NCBI GenBank assembly: GCA_004352715.1
Contig: SCFE01000014.1
Location: forward strand, 1,737,426-1,801,425
Direction: 5' to 3'
Source: Hofstenia miamia
Taxonomy: Eukaryota; Xenacoelomorpha; Acoela
DNA: 64,000 nucleotides
Program-made: the position numbers and the translations under genes
In this document: piece after piece, positions 25,373-36,469 of the stretch
Layout: every line of letters begins with the position of its first letter
How positions within the stretch are numbered: position 1 is the stretch's first letter
Notes under the pieces: generated by a model
What the model was told of the DNA's origin: nothing
The model's database searches: none
The model's input: the letters and a program-made list of their open reading frames with translations, nothing else

Positions 25373-26700
25373 GGTGGTCCACAAAAATGTATTCAGTTTT
25401 TGAAAACTCTATAACTCAGCAATTACAAGTCGTTGAAACTTACACTTAGTATCATTTCAAACTCCAGAATATGTTCTTCAAATGTGTAAAATCTCATGTC
25501 AATCAGAAACATAGTTAATGTACAGGAAACACAAAAATAAAAGGGAATAGTGTTGTCTTTGCGCACATCAGAAATTTGAGTGTTAAAAAAATGAGTATAA
25601 TTATTGCTAATTGCAATTAGATTATTGTATCCCTAGTACACAAATACACCTTATTAATTTAGCATGGTTCTTTTCTTATTTAGGATATCAAGCCAAGAAA
25701 AGACATTAATCATTTGCAAAGGCTTCTTAAACAATGCAACTGTCAAACGAAGAACGAGTATTCATAGTCAAAACTTACAGTGATATCAAGAATGTTTCAC
25801 GTTTCGTTCAAGGATTTCAAAATCATTTTAAAGGAAGAAGTTAGAAATACTGTTGTGAAATTTTCTATGCATGGAACAGTTCTAAACAGGAATAAGAGTA
25901 ACCCAAGAAGACGTATTACTAAAAGAAGAAAAGAAAATATTGAATTAGTTCGTGACCAAATTGATAATGAAAATTTCTTAACAAGACGACACGGAAAAGA
26001 CGTATCACGGCCAACAGTAGTTAGAATTATTAAAAAGGATCTGGAAGCTTTTCTTAAAAGGCAAAGATTCGTCAAAAATGATTAGATAGTGACTTTGAAT
26101 GCAAATAGTTAAATTGATATGCAAAACAATGAAATAATTCCGAGTTTTCAGGAGGGTTAGATTCCGAAGGATAATGGTTGATGCAAGACGGGGTTTGATG
26201 TAGAATGGCTACCCCGTAGTGCAGATTTGACTCCTTACGACTTCTTTCTTTGGGGTTATATGAAGAACTCCTCCAACTGACCTACAAGAATTACGTGACC
26301 GTATTACAAACCAGAATTGATTAAAAGAACAATGCACAGTATGTATGAGGACAAGATGCCAAGAGTGCCTCGTAAATGAGGATGGAAATTATTTGTAATA
26401 AAATTATTGTGTTTGTGCTTTAATGAAGTTAATATGTAATATCAAGAGTAAGTGATTTTACTCATAATTTAATTCGATTAGACGTAATTATACTTATATT
26501 TTTTAGCACTCAAATTTCTGATCTACGCAAAGACCCTCTTAATTTTGTGTTTGCTGTACATTAACTACTTTTCTGATTGAAATGAGATTTTACATATTTG
26601 AAGAACATATTCTGCCGTTTAAAATGAGACTTAGTGTAAGTTTCGATGACTTGTAATTACTGAGTTATAAAGTTTTCAAAAACACTACCAAAAATTTATT
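25373..26700 (+). mobile_element. DDE transposon with about 250-bp terminal inverted repeats
   Basis: The first about 250 bases (from GGTGGTCCACAAAAATGTA) and the last about 250 (reverse complement, through TTTTTGAAAACTTTATAACTCAG) are inverted repeats of roughly 85-90% by eye. Between them is a broken transposase. It starts near 25734 with MQLSNEERVFIVKTYSDIK (a DUF4817-like helix-turn-helix N-terminus). An open piece follows at 25780-26085 (RRRITKRRKENIELVRDQI), and near 26200 a frame reads VEWLPRSADLTPYDFFLWGY, the C-terminal DDE block. Most of the region between these is deleted. The family belongs to the IS630/Tc1/mariner superfamily. The element is inactive. Confidence 0.75.
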
Positions 26701-28120
26701 TTTGGAAACGCGGTTATGATGAGATTTTTAATAAACATTTAGCGGGAGATATAAATAATTCCCTTATCTAATCTGTTTGTTTAATTTAGTTAAAGTGCTA
26801 AATCAACCTCACAGGAAAAGCAGAATTCATTTATGCGCAACACTGATTAATTAATAAATTTACTTTAAATACCTTTCCTTGTCATTGGTGATGGTTTATT
26901 TAATGATCCAGGGCTGCCAAATGGTCGTTTAACATCGACCAGTCGGTTAATGCCCGTTTTGGTAGTTTTTTTCTTGCTATTCGGGTTTTTCAACATATGC
27001 AGCCGCATCTGTATAGACGGTGTAAACAAGGGTGCTGTTGCCGCTCAACGTGGACAAATTACTATTCATGTTGCTCTTGCTAGTAACATGATTCTACAAG
27101 AAAAGCAGCAAATGCTTTTTATGGATGATGCCAGCATTTTGTTCTAGCAACTCGAAATCTTCGAAGAGGGCTCTTCACTCAAATATGTTCCCCGACTGCG
27201 AGGTGAAACATATTCGCTGTGGGCGTATAAATGCTATTTACATTGTCACCCATGCCATAACGCCATTTGTGCGGGATCCCCTAACAACGTTTTTAACTAG
27301 AAAAGTGCGTCTTGAGTTATGAAAAACATTTTTCGAATACGGGGTCCGTAAATTCAAGTATTTTCATATAGCTGAGCTGTTGGTCAACCTTGATATTAAG
27401 GAGTGGTTGTTCAAGCAAGGTCAAATTGAAGGATCTCAAAATTTTATTTCAATTCGACTTCAAAAACTTGCGGTGCAATGCAAGGAGCTATCACTGGCGA
27501 TGTTTTACAGTTGCACGAGTTGTTACCTGGGTTTTTGAAATATCTGGTTGTGGTACACATTCCGTCAATTTGCTGCAAAAAGATTTTTTCAATGGGGATT
27601 CTGCTGAGGTTTTAAGCAAAATTCTGAAATATCAAGCGTGGGCAAGTAATTTTGTTCAGAATGCTCCAAAACTTGTTCAATTTTATTTTAGGAACGCGAT
27701 CCTTTTGTTTTTAAAAATTATTGATTATCGAAGTAGCGCTTTGTATAGCAGATACTCTAAAAACATTTAAAACCCAAATCGAGTTAAGGATTAGGTTTCC
27801 ATGTATTTCCTGACAATTGATGTCTCATATGAGTCTATATCATTTTTGACACCATCTTCCCATCATAAACTAGGTTCCGGTCTGCTCTGCTCAGTATAAT
27901 AAATGGGTATGAAAAATAATGAGCAAAAACTACTGAAAATTGCTAGAAACACTGAATATATATTGATTTCCATTTTAAACATTGTTTCAATGTATATATA
28001 AAAGTGAATCTCAAGAAATCATCAAGATATCATTAAGTTCGAGTATGTTGTCATTTTTCAGTGTGCGAGACTATAATTTGTCTTTTATTTTTCAAGAACC
28101 ATTCAAGATGTCGATTTCGG
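26701..28120 (+). other. Unrecognised stretch with several medium frames
   Basis: Frames at 26950-27147, 27125-27322, 27390-27770 and 27982-28218 overlap end to end and use less A+T-rich codons than the neighbourhood. For example, 27010-27120 reads DGVNKGAVAAQRGQITIH. They shift frame from one to the next, as in a decayed coding sequence. I recognise no family. A broken transposon gene is the most likely explanation. Confidence 0.3.
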
Positions 28121-28960
28121 AGTACTTTTATTCGCTTTTAAATAATTGTTTAGTCCTTGAAAAGTCAATGGTGGAGGAGCTGCGACTATTGACAGCCCTT
28201 GATGTCAGAACCTCGTAGAACATATGAGACTCCATTGAAAAAACTGAAATTTCTCATTGCGTTGGATATAGAAATATAGACATCACAGTACTTCTAATCG
28301 TTTTTAGATCAAAATTATGTTCTAGAAAATGTATTTTGATGCATATAAGTATGGACAAGTATATTTTTTGTGAGTGAACCTCTGTTAACATTAATTCGTA
28401 ATAATATGTTGATTATGAAATCACTAATATCTCGTCAAATATTGCAGCTATGAAGTTTGCAATGCTTTTAATCGCTTTTAAATCAAAATTTAGTTTTAGA
28501 ACGTGGATTTATTCTACAAAAAATATAACTAAAGATTCTACTTAATTTGGATTTTTTGGGCTCCCGTTAATTTGAAGCTACATTTAGCAAAAAAATACTT
28601 ATGAAAATTGATGCATGTAAGTATGGCGTACTAAATATCATTAGCATGGACTTCTTTGAACAATAAAATTTAAGAAAAGGCGTAATTTACTGTGGGTAAT
28701 CACTAACATTTCCATAAATATTGACAATATCGAGTTCGCAGTATTTCCAATCATTTTCAAATTAAAAGTTAGACACAAAGTTTATTCATAATGTAAGAAG
28801 TGTATAATTTAGGGTTTATGGTAAATTGCTGCATTTTGTGAACCTCAGATAGGATAAATATATGGTAACAATATGTAGAAAAATATGAATAGCTCATTAG
28901 GTTATTAAGAGAGTAGTTCCAATCGTTTTTAACTCTATTTTTGCATCTCGAGAAAACTTT
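28121..28960 (+). repeat. Degenerate satellite, about 170-bp period
   Basis: The motif (C/A)AATCG(C/T)TTTTAAATCAAAATT recurs in diverged form near 28131, 28296, 28470, 28749 and 28920. Most intervals are 165-175 bases. The copies are old and heavily mutated. Confidence 0.4.
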
Positions 28961-29214
28961 TACTGATCAAATAGAGGTCGTCTCACTCGGTTTGATCTGA
29001 GGTATTTGGAATTACAAACGCAGCTTAATTCCTGAATGGACCTATCCTAAGTTTAGACAGTCATTACTCAGTCAGTTATATCGGAATTAAAATATGTCGG
29101 ATAGTTGATATATACTAAGACAATATGTGTATTTAAAAAAATTGCAATCGGAAAAGGTTATTTTTTGATACAAAGCTCTACTTCTGATTTTCACAAATGC
29201 ATAGCGCTATCGAT

Positions 29215-29911
29215 TATTATTATTATTGCTCTTCTACATATTCCTTTAGCCCTAGTGCTTCTGCTTCTACAGTTTCCTTCACACTTACCAGGCATTTCCC
29301 TCCTTTATGCCTTGACATGTACAACCTATCTATATCTTTATTTAAGTTAAAAGCCCTCTCTGCTGCACGAATTTTCCGTGCCTCCCTGTCTAAGTTCCAC
29401 CTAACTATTCCTGCCGAATATCTCAACACTGGTATCGCCCATGTATTAATTGTTTTTATACTATTCTGCGCATTCAGTGCTGACTTCTGTAGCACTTTCC
29501 TCACTCTCCTCTTGTATTCTTTTCTTAACCTCGCCATCATTTCCCCATGATCTATTCTATCTTTATTTATCACTACTAAGTACTTGTACCCCCCTCTTTG
29601 ACTTCCTCAATCTTATCCCCACTGCTCGTACTCAAATAATGTCCATCTATACAGTGTATATTATACACTTGCCTCTAGTCACTGTCACTGCCGTACACTT
29701 TCCTAATCCTAACTCCAACCCAGACTCTCTACTTGCCATCTCCAATGTTTCCACTAGCATACATCTTCAAGTCGTGTATGTACCATAGGTGACTCACTGC
29801 TCTACCATTTTTCTCCAACTTATACCCCATGCCTGTCTTCTTTAACTTTTCTGTAATGGGGATTAAGCTAACTACATCGATCATCACTAGCAAAAATATT
29901 GAATTGGGCAA
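29215..29911 (-). pseudogene. R2-type LINE reverse transcriptase fragment
   Basis: Minus-strand remnant of the same LINE family as 23806-24880. The first segment (29911-29729) contains KKTGMGYKLEKNGRAVSHLW followed by YIHDLKMYA. This corresponds to the RT motif C, normally F/Y-x-D-D, here with one catalytic Asp replaced by His. The next segment (about 29730-29640) reads MASRESGLELGLGLGKCTAV, and 29573-29223 carries the thumb and downstream region (RLRKEYKRRVRKVLQKSALN ... INTWAIPVLRYSAGIVRW). A frameshift separates them. It ends in (AAT)n at about 29215. Confidence 0.8.
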
Positions 29912-30395
29912 TAAGAACTCTGAATTCTATTGATAAGCATAAATCAGTGAGCACTTTTATAAAAGGTGGTAATGTTCTTGCACCATTGTACTTTATCGAA
30001 TATGATACACAAGTATGTACACAATTCAAAATCTAAACACTTTTTAAGCAATTATATCAAAACCAGTGATAGAAATCACAATTTGCATAGTAGTATTAAT
30101 CGTCCAGACTCATTTTCATTTAAAGTTTCTAGATTATGGAATGAATAAAGAACCAAATTATAAACATTTCAGAAAGAAAAATTAAAAAAAAATTATTATC
30201 CAAACAATCACTATTAGGAATATCAAAAAAATTAAGCGCATGGACAGATTTCATTTGACATTTGAAATTTACGCCCTTTAAGTAAGTGTGCATATTTTTA
30301 ATTTTGTAAATATACATGTATAGTAGTTTGTAGTATTTGTTTGTTTGTTTATTTTAGCAATAAATTTGCTTGACTCTTGTTATTATTATGACGCT
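29912..30395 (+). pseudogene. LINE 3' end (Jockey/CR1-type)
   Basis: A 60-codon frame at 29966-30148 reads ...NSKSKHFLSNYIKTSDRNHN..RPDSFSFKVSRLWNE, the typical extreme C-terminus of Jockey/CR1-type ORF2 (conserved LWN). The 3' end GCAATAAATTTGCTTGACTC followed by TTATTATTATG closely matches the 3' end of the LINE at 59880-61170 (AGCAATAAATTGCTTTTGAA plus TTATTATT). Hence both belong to one family with a microsatellite-type tail. Confidence 0.65.
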
Positions 30396-30556
30396 GAATA
30401 GCTGATTTTCCGATTTTTTTGTATTCAGCGCCCGCCGCCTTGTGTCCTCAGTTTTTATCCAATTTCAATGAATGTATTGCTTCATATGTGCAGAAATTTT
30501 GAGCAAAATAGGAGCATTAGTTTAGGAGGTAGGGTCTTCCAAATTTTGCCAAATCG

Positions 30557-30945
30557 ACTATTATAATTGCGCTGAATACAACTAAATTGAACTATTATAA
30601 TGGCGCTTAATACAACAAATTGAACTATTATAATGGCGCTTAATACAACTAAATTGAACTATTATAATGGCGCTTAATACAACTAAGTTGAACTATTATA
30701 ATGGCGCTAAATACTACTAGTGATTATTTTAAAATAAATACATTAAGTACGGATGTAACTTATTGCTTAATCTATTTCATATATACCAAAAAAATCTGTC
30801 GTTTTCAAAAATTTTTTACTTAATAATAGTAATAGTATTGAGCGCCATTATAATAATCAGGCAAAAATATTAAGCGCCATTGTAATAGTTTTTGTATTCA
30901 GCGCCATTATAATAGTTAAGGTGTATTCAGCCCCATTATCATAAT
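30557..30945. repeat. GCGCCATTATAAT array, palindromic arrangement
   Basis: Five units of 33-34 bases (ACTATTATAATGGCGCTTAA...) start at 30557, 30591, 30624, 30658 and 30692. The same core then appears in the opposite orientation as GCGCCATT(A/G)TAAT at 30842, 30873 and 30901, with a variant GCCCCATTAT at about 30930. The last copy is about 100 bases before the NCAPG start ATG. Single copies of the same core recur at 42698-42831, after GINS3. Confidence 0.85.
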
Positions 30946-30990
30946 AATAATAATAATTATTATTATTATTATTATTATTCTTATTATTAT
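30946..30990. repeat. Palindromic AAT/ATT microsatellite
   Basis: An (AAT)n run flips into (ATT)n about 40 bases before the NCAPG coding start. Confidence 0.9.
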
Positions 30991-31028
30991 TGTCTAGTTT
31001 TTTATTCATGTTTGGTTATGCTTTAGTG

Positions 31029-33698
31029 ATGCATGACCGAATTGAAGCGATTTTCGATGGAGCGCAACGAAAGAAAATTTCTGTGGTTAAGGCAATCGCG
31101 TCTTTAAATGAAATTTTTTCGACCATTAAAGGTTCTCAGATAAATGCATTTACAAGTTCAATCCTAAAATGTATTAAATCTGCGATGCTAATTTCCAATG
31201 TTTGTTCAGCAGCAGATATAATAATTGAAGTTGCTGGAAAATTTATCGCTAGCAAGTTTTCAGATGAGGACCAATTTTGTAATTCAATGTTAACATTCTT
31301 CATGGAAGCCCATAACTCGGAACTTAAATCAATTCGATTACGTTGTTGCCAACTAATCAATTATATTCTTTCATTCATTGAAGGTGATAGTGATATAAGT
31401 GAAGAGCTTCATATTAACTTACAAAATGCTCTGTTAAAACGTCTCCGTGATCGCTTTTCAGAAGTACGAGCACAAGCAGTTTTAGCTGCAAGACGTTTGC
31501 AAGATAGTGAGGATCCCGAGTGTCCTATCATTCAGGCCTATATTTATTTGTTAAATGTAGATATCAACCCATGTGTACGGAAGGCTATATTAAAATCAAT
31601 GGTTGTTACAACTGTTACATTAGCTTCCATCATGAGATCTGTTCGCGATATAAGTCCAATAGTTAGAACTACAGCATATGAAATATTAGCAGATCATGTG
31701 TGCGTCACTTCTTTTACTTCGGAGCAAAGAATGCAATTGATAAGTCAAGGATTATTATCAAATAAACCAATTATTAAAAATGCTTGCGCTAAAATGATCC
31801 GCTCATGGACGTCAATGGTTGATGGGGATTATATAAAACTCTTATCCTTACTTAGTGTTGTATCACAAACTGATATTTGTAAGCTTGCATTAGAAACTCT
31901 ACTAGAAGATACTGATATTTCTGGATTAGTGCAATCAATAACATTTTTAAATGAGGAAAAGTTGATACCAAGTGATAAATTATCCGTGGAAATTGCGTTT
32001 TTCTGGAATTTTGTTTTGTATCATATTAAAGAAAAGTGCCCTGGTGAAGGTTTGCTTGATGACTTACTTCCTTCATTAACAAATCTTGCCAAATATTTGA
32101 AGGATTTACTGACGAAGTTGTCGGAAGTGCAGTGTACTGATGAAACAATTTACTCTGATTCTGTGCAGTCATCTCAAGAATTTATGATAAGTCAAATTCT
32201 TAAACTGTTTTACCTAATTGATGTTTCTACTGATGAATATGGACGCCTTTTTGCTATGGAAACCGTCGAATCTTATATTATAAATTGTTCTGAAAGTAAC
32301 TTTATTGAGGACATTGCCTCTTTACTATTTCTTTTTTCGTTACACAGACAAGCATCGATAGAGAAGGCATCAATGTTGATATCGGACATTAAAGAACCCT
32401 TAACTAATGTTGAAAATGTGGTTTCAAGTCAGGAAAAGATTGAAACTGATTTCAAATTAGCTAGAATAAAAGTTGATCTATACGATTTAAATGATAAGTT
32501 ACAGGAGAGCATAAACTCAAAAAACTATGACGAAGCAAGTCTGATTATGAACAAAATTAAAGAACTAGAGAGTGATCGCGATCTACTTGTTAATGACACT
32601 CAACCAGCAGTTGTTGTTCAAAGAGTGGAGAAGGACGACTCCTTAACTATATTTAAATGTCTGTCCATTATCAGCGCTTTGTTTAAAAGTTTCAAAAAGA
32701 TAATCACTTTACCATCAGATCTTGACGAAATTTGTGAGAGTGTTATACTTCCTAGTGTGGCCAACACAGATGACGTAATTCGACAAAAGGCTGTTGAATG
32801 TTTAGGTATTCTAGGTTTATTTAATAAAGAATTTGCTAACAAAGCAATAATAATTTTAATTCAAGTTATAAAATACGAAACTTCTGTCGACATCCAAATC
32901 ACAGCTTTGCAGGGACTCTTTGACTTTTTTCTCAGATATAAACTTAGTGCTTTTGTTGATAATCCGTTTAATTTTGAAGTGGAGACAACGAATATTTCTA
33001 TAAATGCAACGTTTATGAACAGCACTCTGTTGCAAAACAGTGAGCAAGGTAACATGGTAGATTGTCTCATTCGCTTGTTGGACTCACCCAATGCTGATAT
33101 TCGCTGTTGTGTTGCTGAAGGTTTTTGTAAGTTATTGCTCCACGACCGGTTTTCTAATCAGCAAATACTGTGTCGTCTCATATTAATCTGGTTTAGTCCA
33201 ATGACTCGGGATGAACCGGTTTTGAGACAGTGTCTCTCTCTATTTTTTCCAATGTTTACATCAAGTAGTGTTGAACATCAAGAAGCCATTAAGCTATCGA
33301 TTGTGCCTGTTATGAGGTCTATTGATAAAGCTCCTTTGTCATCACACATAGCTTCCATCGATCCTAATAATCTTTTGTCATACTTAATAACACTGACAAC
33401 CCTTAAAATTGAATCAACCACTGATGAAGAGCCCGAGAAATTTATCAGTCATCAAAAACAACAACACAAAGATATAGCGAATATTCTTTTAAAAGATATT
33501 TTAAGTGACGTTTGGGCTGCAAGAGTTCCTCATTTATTGAAAGCTCTATTAGAGTTGCATTTAGACAGTTCCGATAAAGATTTTCTAACATCTTTACAGT
33601 CAACCGTTGAAAATTTAGTGAATCTTATAGAGATGCCTTCATGTTCGAAGTTGTGTTCTAAGTTTCTCTCTCATATTAACACTTTGCTCACACAGTAG
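31029..33698 (+). CDS. NCAPG: Condensin complex subunit CAP-G (condensin subunit 3)
   Basis: HEAT-repeat subunit of condensin I, which binds the kleisin CAP-H and DNA and compacts mitotic chromosomes. The 889-residue product aligns along its length with animal CAP-G. The N-terminus begins MHDRIEAIFDGAQ. HEAT repeats are visible, for example LRDRFSEVRAQAVLAARRLQ and PIVRTTAYEILADHV. The charged helical linker ARIKVDLYDLNDKLQESI...MNKIKELESDRD falls at about 478-520, and the Cnd3 C-terminal domain follows from about 538 (ESVILPSVANTDDVIRQKAV; RLILIWFSPMTRDEPVLRQC). The start at 31029 is chosen because homology begins there; an in-frame ATG at 31008 would add MFGYALV. The sequence GCTTTAG|TGATG places an AG acceptor 3 bases before the ATG. 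The gene is a single open frame without introns. It ends soon after the Cnd3 region and lacks the roughly 100-residue disordered tail of vertebrate CAP-G. Confidence 0.94.
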   Translation: MHDRIEAIFDGAQRKKISVVKAIASLNEIFSTIKGSQINAFTSSILKCIKSAMLISNVCSAADIIIEVAGKFIASKFSDEDQFCNSMLTFFMEAHNSELKSIRLRCCQLINYILSFIEGDSDISEELHINLQNALLKRLRDRFSEVRAQAVLAARRLQDSEDPECPIIQAYIYLLNVDINPCVRKAILKSMVVTTVTLASIMRSVRDISPIVRTTAYEILADHVCVTSFTSEQRMQLISQGLLSNKPIIKNACAKMIRSWTSMVDGDYIKLLSLLSVVSQTDICKLALETLLEDTDISGLVQSITFLNEEKLIPSDKLSVEIAFFWNFVLYHIKEKCPGEGLLDDLLPSLTNLAKYLKDLLTKLSEVQCTDETIYSDSVQSSQEFMISQILKLFYLIDVSTDEYGRLFAMETVESYIINCSESNFIEDIASLLFLFSLHRQASIEKASMLISDIKEPLTNVENVVSSQEKIETDFKLARIKVDLYDLNDKLQESINSKNYDEASLIMNKIKELESDRDLLVNDTQPAVVVQRVEKDDSLTIFKCLSIISALFKSFKKIITLPSDLDEICESVILPSVANTDDVIRQKAVECLGILGLFNKEFANKAIIILIQVIKYETSVDIQITALQGLFDFFLRYKLSAFVDNPFNFEVETTNISINATFMNSTLLQNSEQGNMVDCLIRLLDSPNADIRCCVAEGFCKLLLHDRFSNQQILCRLILIWFSPMTRDEPVLRQCLSLFFPMFTSSSVEHQEAIKLSIVPVMRSIDKAPLSSHIASIDPNNLLSYLITLTTLKIESTTDEEPEKFISHQKQQHKDIANILLKDILSDVWAARVPHLLKALLELHLDSSDKDFLTSLQSTVENLVNLIEMPSCSKLCSKFLSHINTLLTQ

Positions 33699-34945
33699 TC
33701 ATTTAATTATTTTAAGATTGTACTTAAATGTATATGTCATGTGATTGTTGTTCTTAACTTATTTTAACAATATAAATATTTCAGCTCCGAATATTTTGTT
33801 TATTATTGCAGTGGTGCACTAATGATTTTTAATTTACGTAACAAAAAAACTACTTAGTTTACGAAACTATAGAGCACAGAGCTTTTCTTTTGTGAGCAAT
33901 TAAAAAAATCCCTCGTGCTCTATTTTCGCAATGATTAAACTGTTGATAAATGAAATTGAACATACTGTTTTCGTTAGACGTGCGCGCACTGTGACGATTA
34001 AATAATTCGCAACGATGAAAGAAATTGATTAATTGTGAAGCAAACCGCGCATTACAATTTGTAGTTAAAAGATTATTCTTACAAACAATTTTAAAAAAAA
34101 TTGATAATAGCTTTCTCAAGAGGACTTGTTTTTTTTTGAAAATTTGACTTAATTAAACTTGGAAAAGAAGGATCAAGTTATTGTTTAGCATATTGTTTAA
34201 TAACAGTTTTTATTTAAAATTTAGTTAACTAAAACTTTTAGGATAAATAACTGGTCTTCTAGTTATAACTATGGACAACTAAATGACTATGTTCATATGT
34301 GAATATAATATTTTTAATTATATCCAGCATTTCACATTGCTTAGCCTACATGTACGTGTATAACATAATTTTTGGAAATGGAAAAACTTTTATTTTTCCT
34401 TTTACCATGGCACTGCTCCAACAGGTGAGACAAAAAAAATCATTTCCAAAATTTGTGTTCGCGTATGTTATTGATGAAATCACTGCAAATTCATTCAAAA
34501 ATAATTTAAAACAACTTCGTAGGATCTTCACGCAAGGTAGAATAGTCTTTTGGTAGTTCAATTATTGTCGTAACACAGGCTGTATCCATGAAATGCCCTT
34601 TAAAATAAACGATTGAACAGATAAATAATCTCTTGTGCGCTCTCGACAAAATTTTGATGAACAATTTAAACTGTTTAATTGTTAAATTAAAAATGCATTA
34701 GTGCGCACTTAGCTTATGTTAAAGTAAAGAATGATTTTATGAATTTAATTAAATTGTTTTTTACTAGGCATAATTTCATTTTATAGAGAAAAATAGGTGA
34801 AGTAATACCTAAACATGTACTATTTTTATGTTTACCTTTAATTTTTTAGCAATTTTAACGGTTTCTGTAATTTTCATCAGATTCTTTTGGGCATGAATGC
34901 ATCTTATTTGGATATATATATTATGCATTTAATTTTTTCTATTTA
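33699..34945. other. NCAPG downstream region, no supported gene
   Basis: A+T-rich sequence. Possible poly(A) signals of AATATAAA type lie near 33768. Frames of 70-86 codons on both strands (33859-34119, 34299-34561) overlap each other and show no motif. Confidence 0.5.
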
Positions 34946-36003
34946 TGAGGTCTGTTCAAAAAGTATCCGACCTTTTGTGGCTGCGTCAAAAGTAATGCCA
35001 TGCGAGGAAAGATATTTTGATGCAGTTTGATGTCATAATCAATGAATATGTGTGAGGCGTATCAAGTCAATCGGCCGATCCATTCTTTCTCTCTCAAACA
35101 TTATAGGACGTTCTCGTAGTTTTTGTTGTGAAGAAAATTTGAATTTCAATGACAGAAAGACTCAACAAATTTTTGGAGAGCAAGACTCGGATAAAGGAGT
35201 GGTTTAATCGTTTCAAAGATGACCGAATGTCAACAGATAGTAAGCCACGATCTGGAAGACCATCCACCAGCCGAAAGGAAGATGTGATTGAGAAGGTATG
35301 CCGAATAGTGATGGAAATCGTCATTTAAAACAAGAGAAATTGTCGATGAAGTTAGAATAAGCACAGGTTCAATGCACTCCTTACTGAAGATTTGTGCTTG
35401 CGGAACGTGTCAGCAAAGTTCATTCATCATAGAATGGAAATAAGAACTCCGGAAAGAAATTTCTCAGGACGTGCTCGATTTTGCAAGCAATGATCCAGAG
35501 TTTATGAACAATATCACCACTGGTGATGAAACTTGGGTTATGACTTCGAAACCAAATTTCAATTCTCACAATGGAAGCATTCGGAATATCGGAGGCCCAA
35601 AACAAGACAGGTTCACAGCAATGTCAAAATGATGTTGTTGACATGCTTTTTTGATTACCAGGGAATTGTTCCTCACGAATACGCTCTGGAAAGATAGAGA
35701 ATCAACAAAGTTTACTACTTGGGAGTTCTAAGACGCCTTCGCAATGCTGTGGGCAGCAAAGAATTTTCAGCTTCACCATGACAATGCTCCTGCCATTCTG
35801 CCCATGTGATTCAATTTTTTTCTAGCCAAAAACAGCATGCCCGTAATTCAACAGGCCTCTCCTTACTCTACCGACATAGCACCATGTGACTTCTGGCTAT
35901 TCCCTCTGCTAAAAATTACTCTAAAATGATCCCGATTTCAATCAAGAGAAGACATCATTACGAAAACTACAGTGGAGCTGAGGAATTTTTGAATTAGACC
36001 TCG
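34946..36003 (+). pseudogene. mariner element with broken transposase, copy 1
   Basis: The ends GAGGTCTGTTCAAAAAG and (reverse complement) GAGGTCTAATTCAAAAA form terminal inverted repeats, and a TA dinucleotide lies on each side, the usual mariner target. Translating the three frames gives a D,D34D-type transposase. The N-terminal part includes KTRIKEWFNRFKDDRMSTDS (about 35180-35240). The first Asp block is ITTGDETWVM (about 35515), the second HHDNAPA (about 35775) and the third YSTDIAPCDFWLFP (about 35865-35910). Several stops and frameshifts interrupt it, so it cannot make a transposase. A near-identical copy lies at 38797-40130. Confidence 0.88.
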
Positions 36004-36466
36004 TATTGCTAAAAGCTCATGCCTTTTTTACTCGAGTTTAAATTTTAATATTTTATTGCCCCCTTTATAACAACCATGAAATTCCTGAACAGTTATGTTC
36101 TTTGACTTGATATTTTGAAGTTGTTATTTTAGATATCTCTCCTTGATATATAGTTGGTGTATTATATTTTATATATATTATTTATGAGATGGAAGAGATG
36201 AATTGTTTGTATTGTCAAAAAGTTGCCTGTTTGTATTTAGAGAGCGTGGAAATATTCGATTAATTAATATTCGATTATGGTATTGATCTTATGTTTTAGT
36301 ACACTGTGATGGGTATACGAATTATTAGAAGACATTTATTTGATTTTCCATATATCTCATCTGATAGTTGTGGCTGTCAATGACCTTTTTCCAATTTTTT
36401 TGAAATGTTTAATTCTCAATTGAAAATTTTGATTTTCATATTTTTGTAAATATTTTGTAGTCACGA
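36004..36466 (+). other. Spacer between mariner and LINE, copy 1
   Basis: A+T-rich, non-coding, and nearly identical to 40131-40592. It ends at GTAGTCACGA followed by a single N (36467). In copy 2, the sequence after this point continues into the GINS3 gene instead. Confidence 0.7.
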
Positions 36467-36469
36467 NAG

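Noticed and set aside
29197-29788. Plus-strand frames of 112-117 codons at 29.2-29.8 kb
   Set aside because: They are antisense shadows of the minus-strand LINE reverse transcriptase, which has clear family motifs.
30557-30945. CRISPR-like array
   Set aside because: Units are tandem at 33-34 bases with no unique spacers, half of the copies are inverted, and the context is a eukaryotic genome.
30990-31028. Extension of NCAPG to a TTG at 30990
   Set aside because: TTG is not a usual nuclear start codon, homology begins at the ATG at 31029, and the extra segment runs into the microsatellite.
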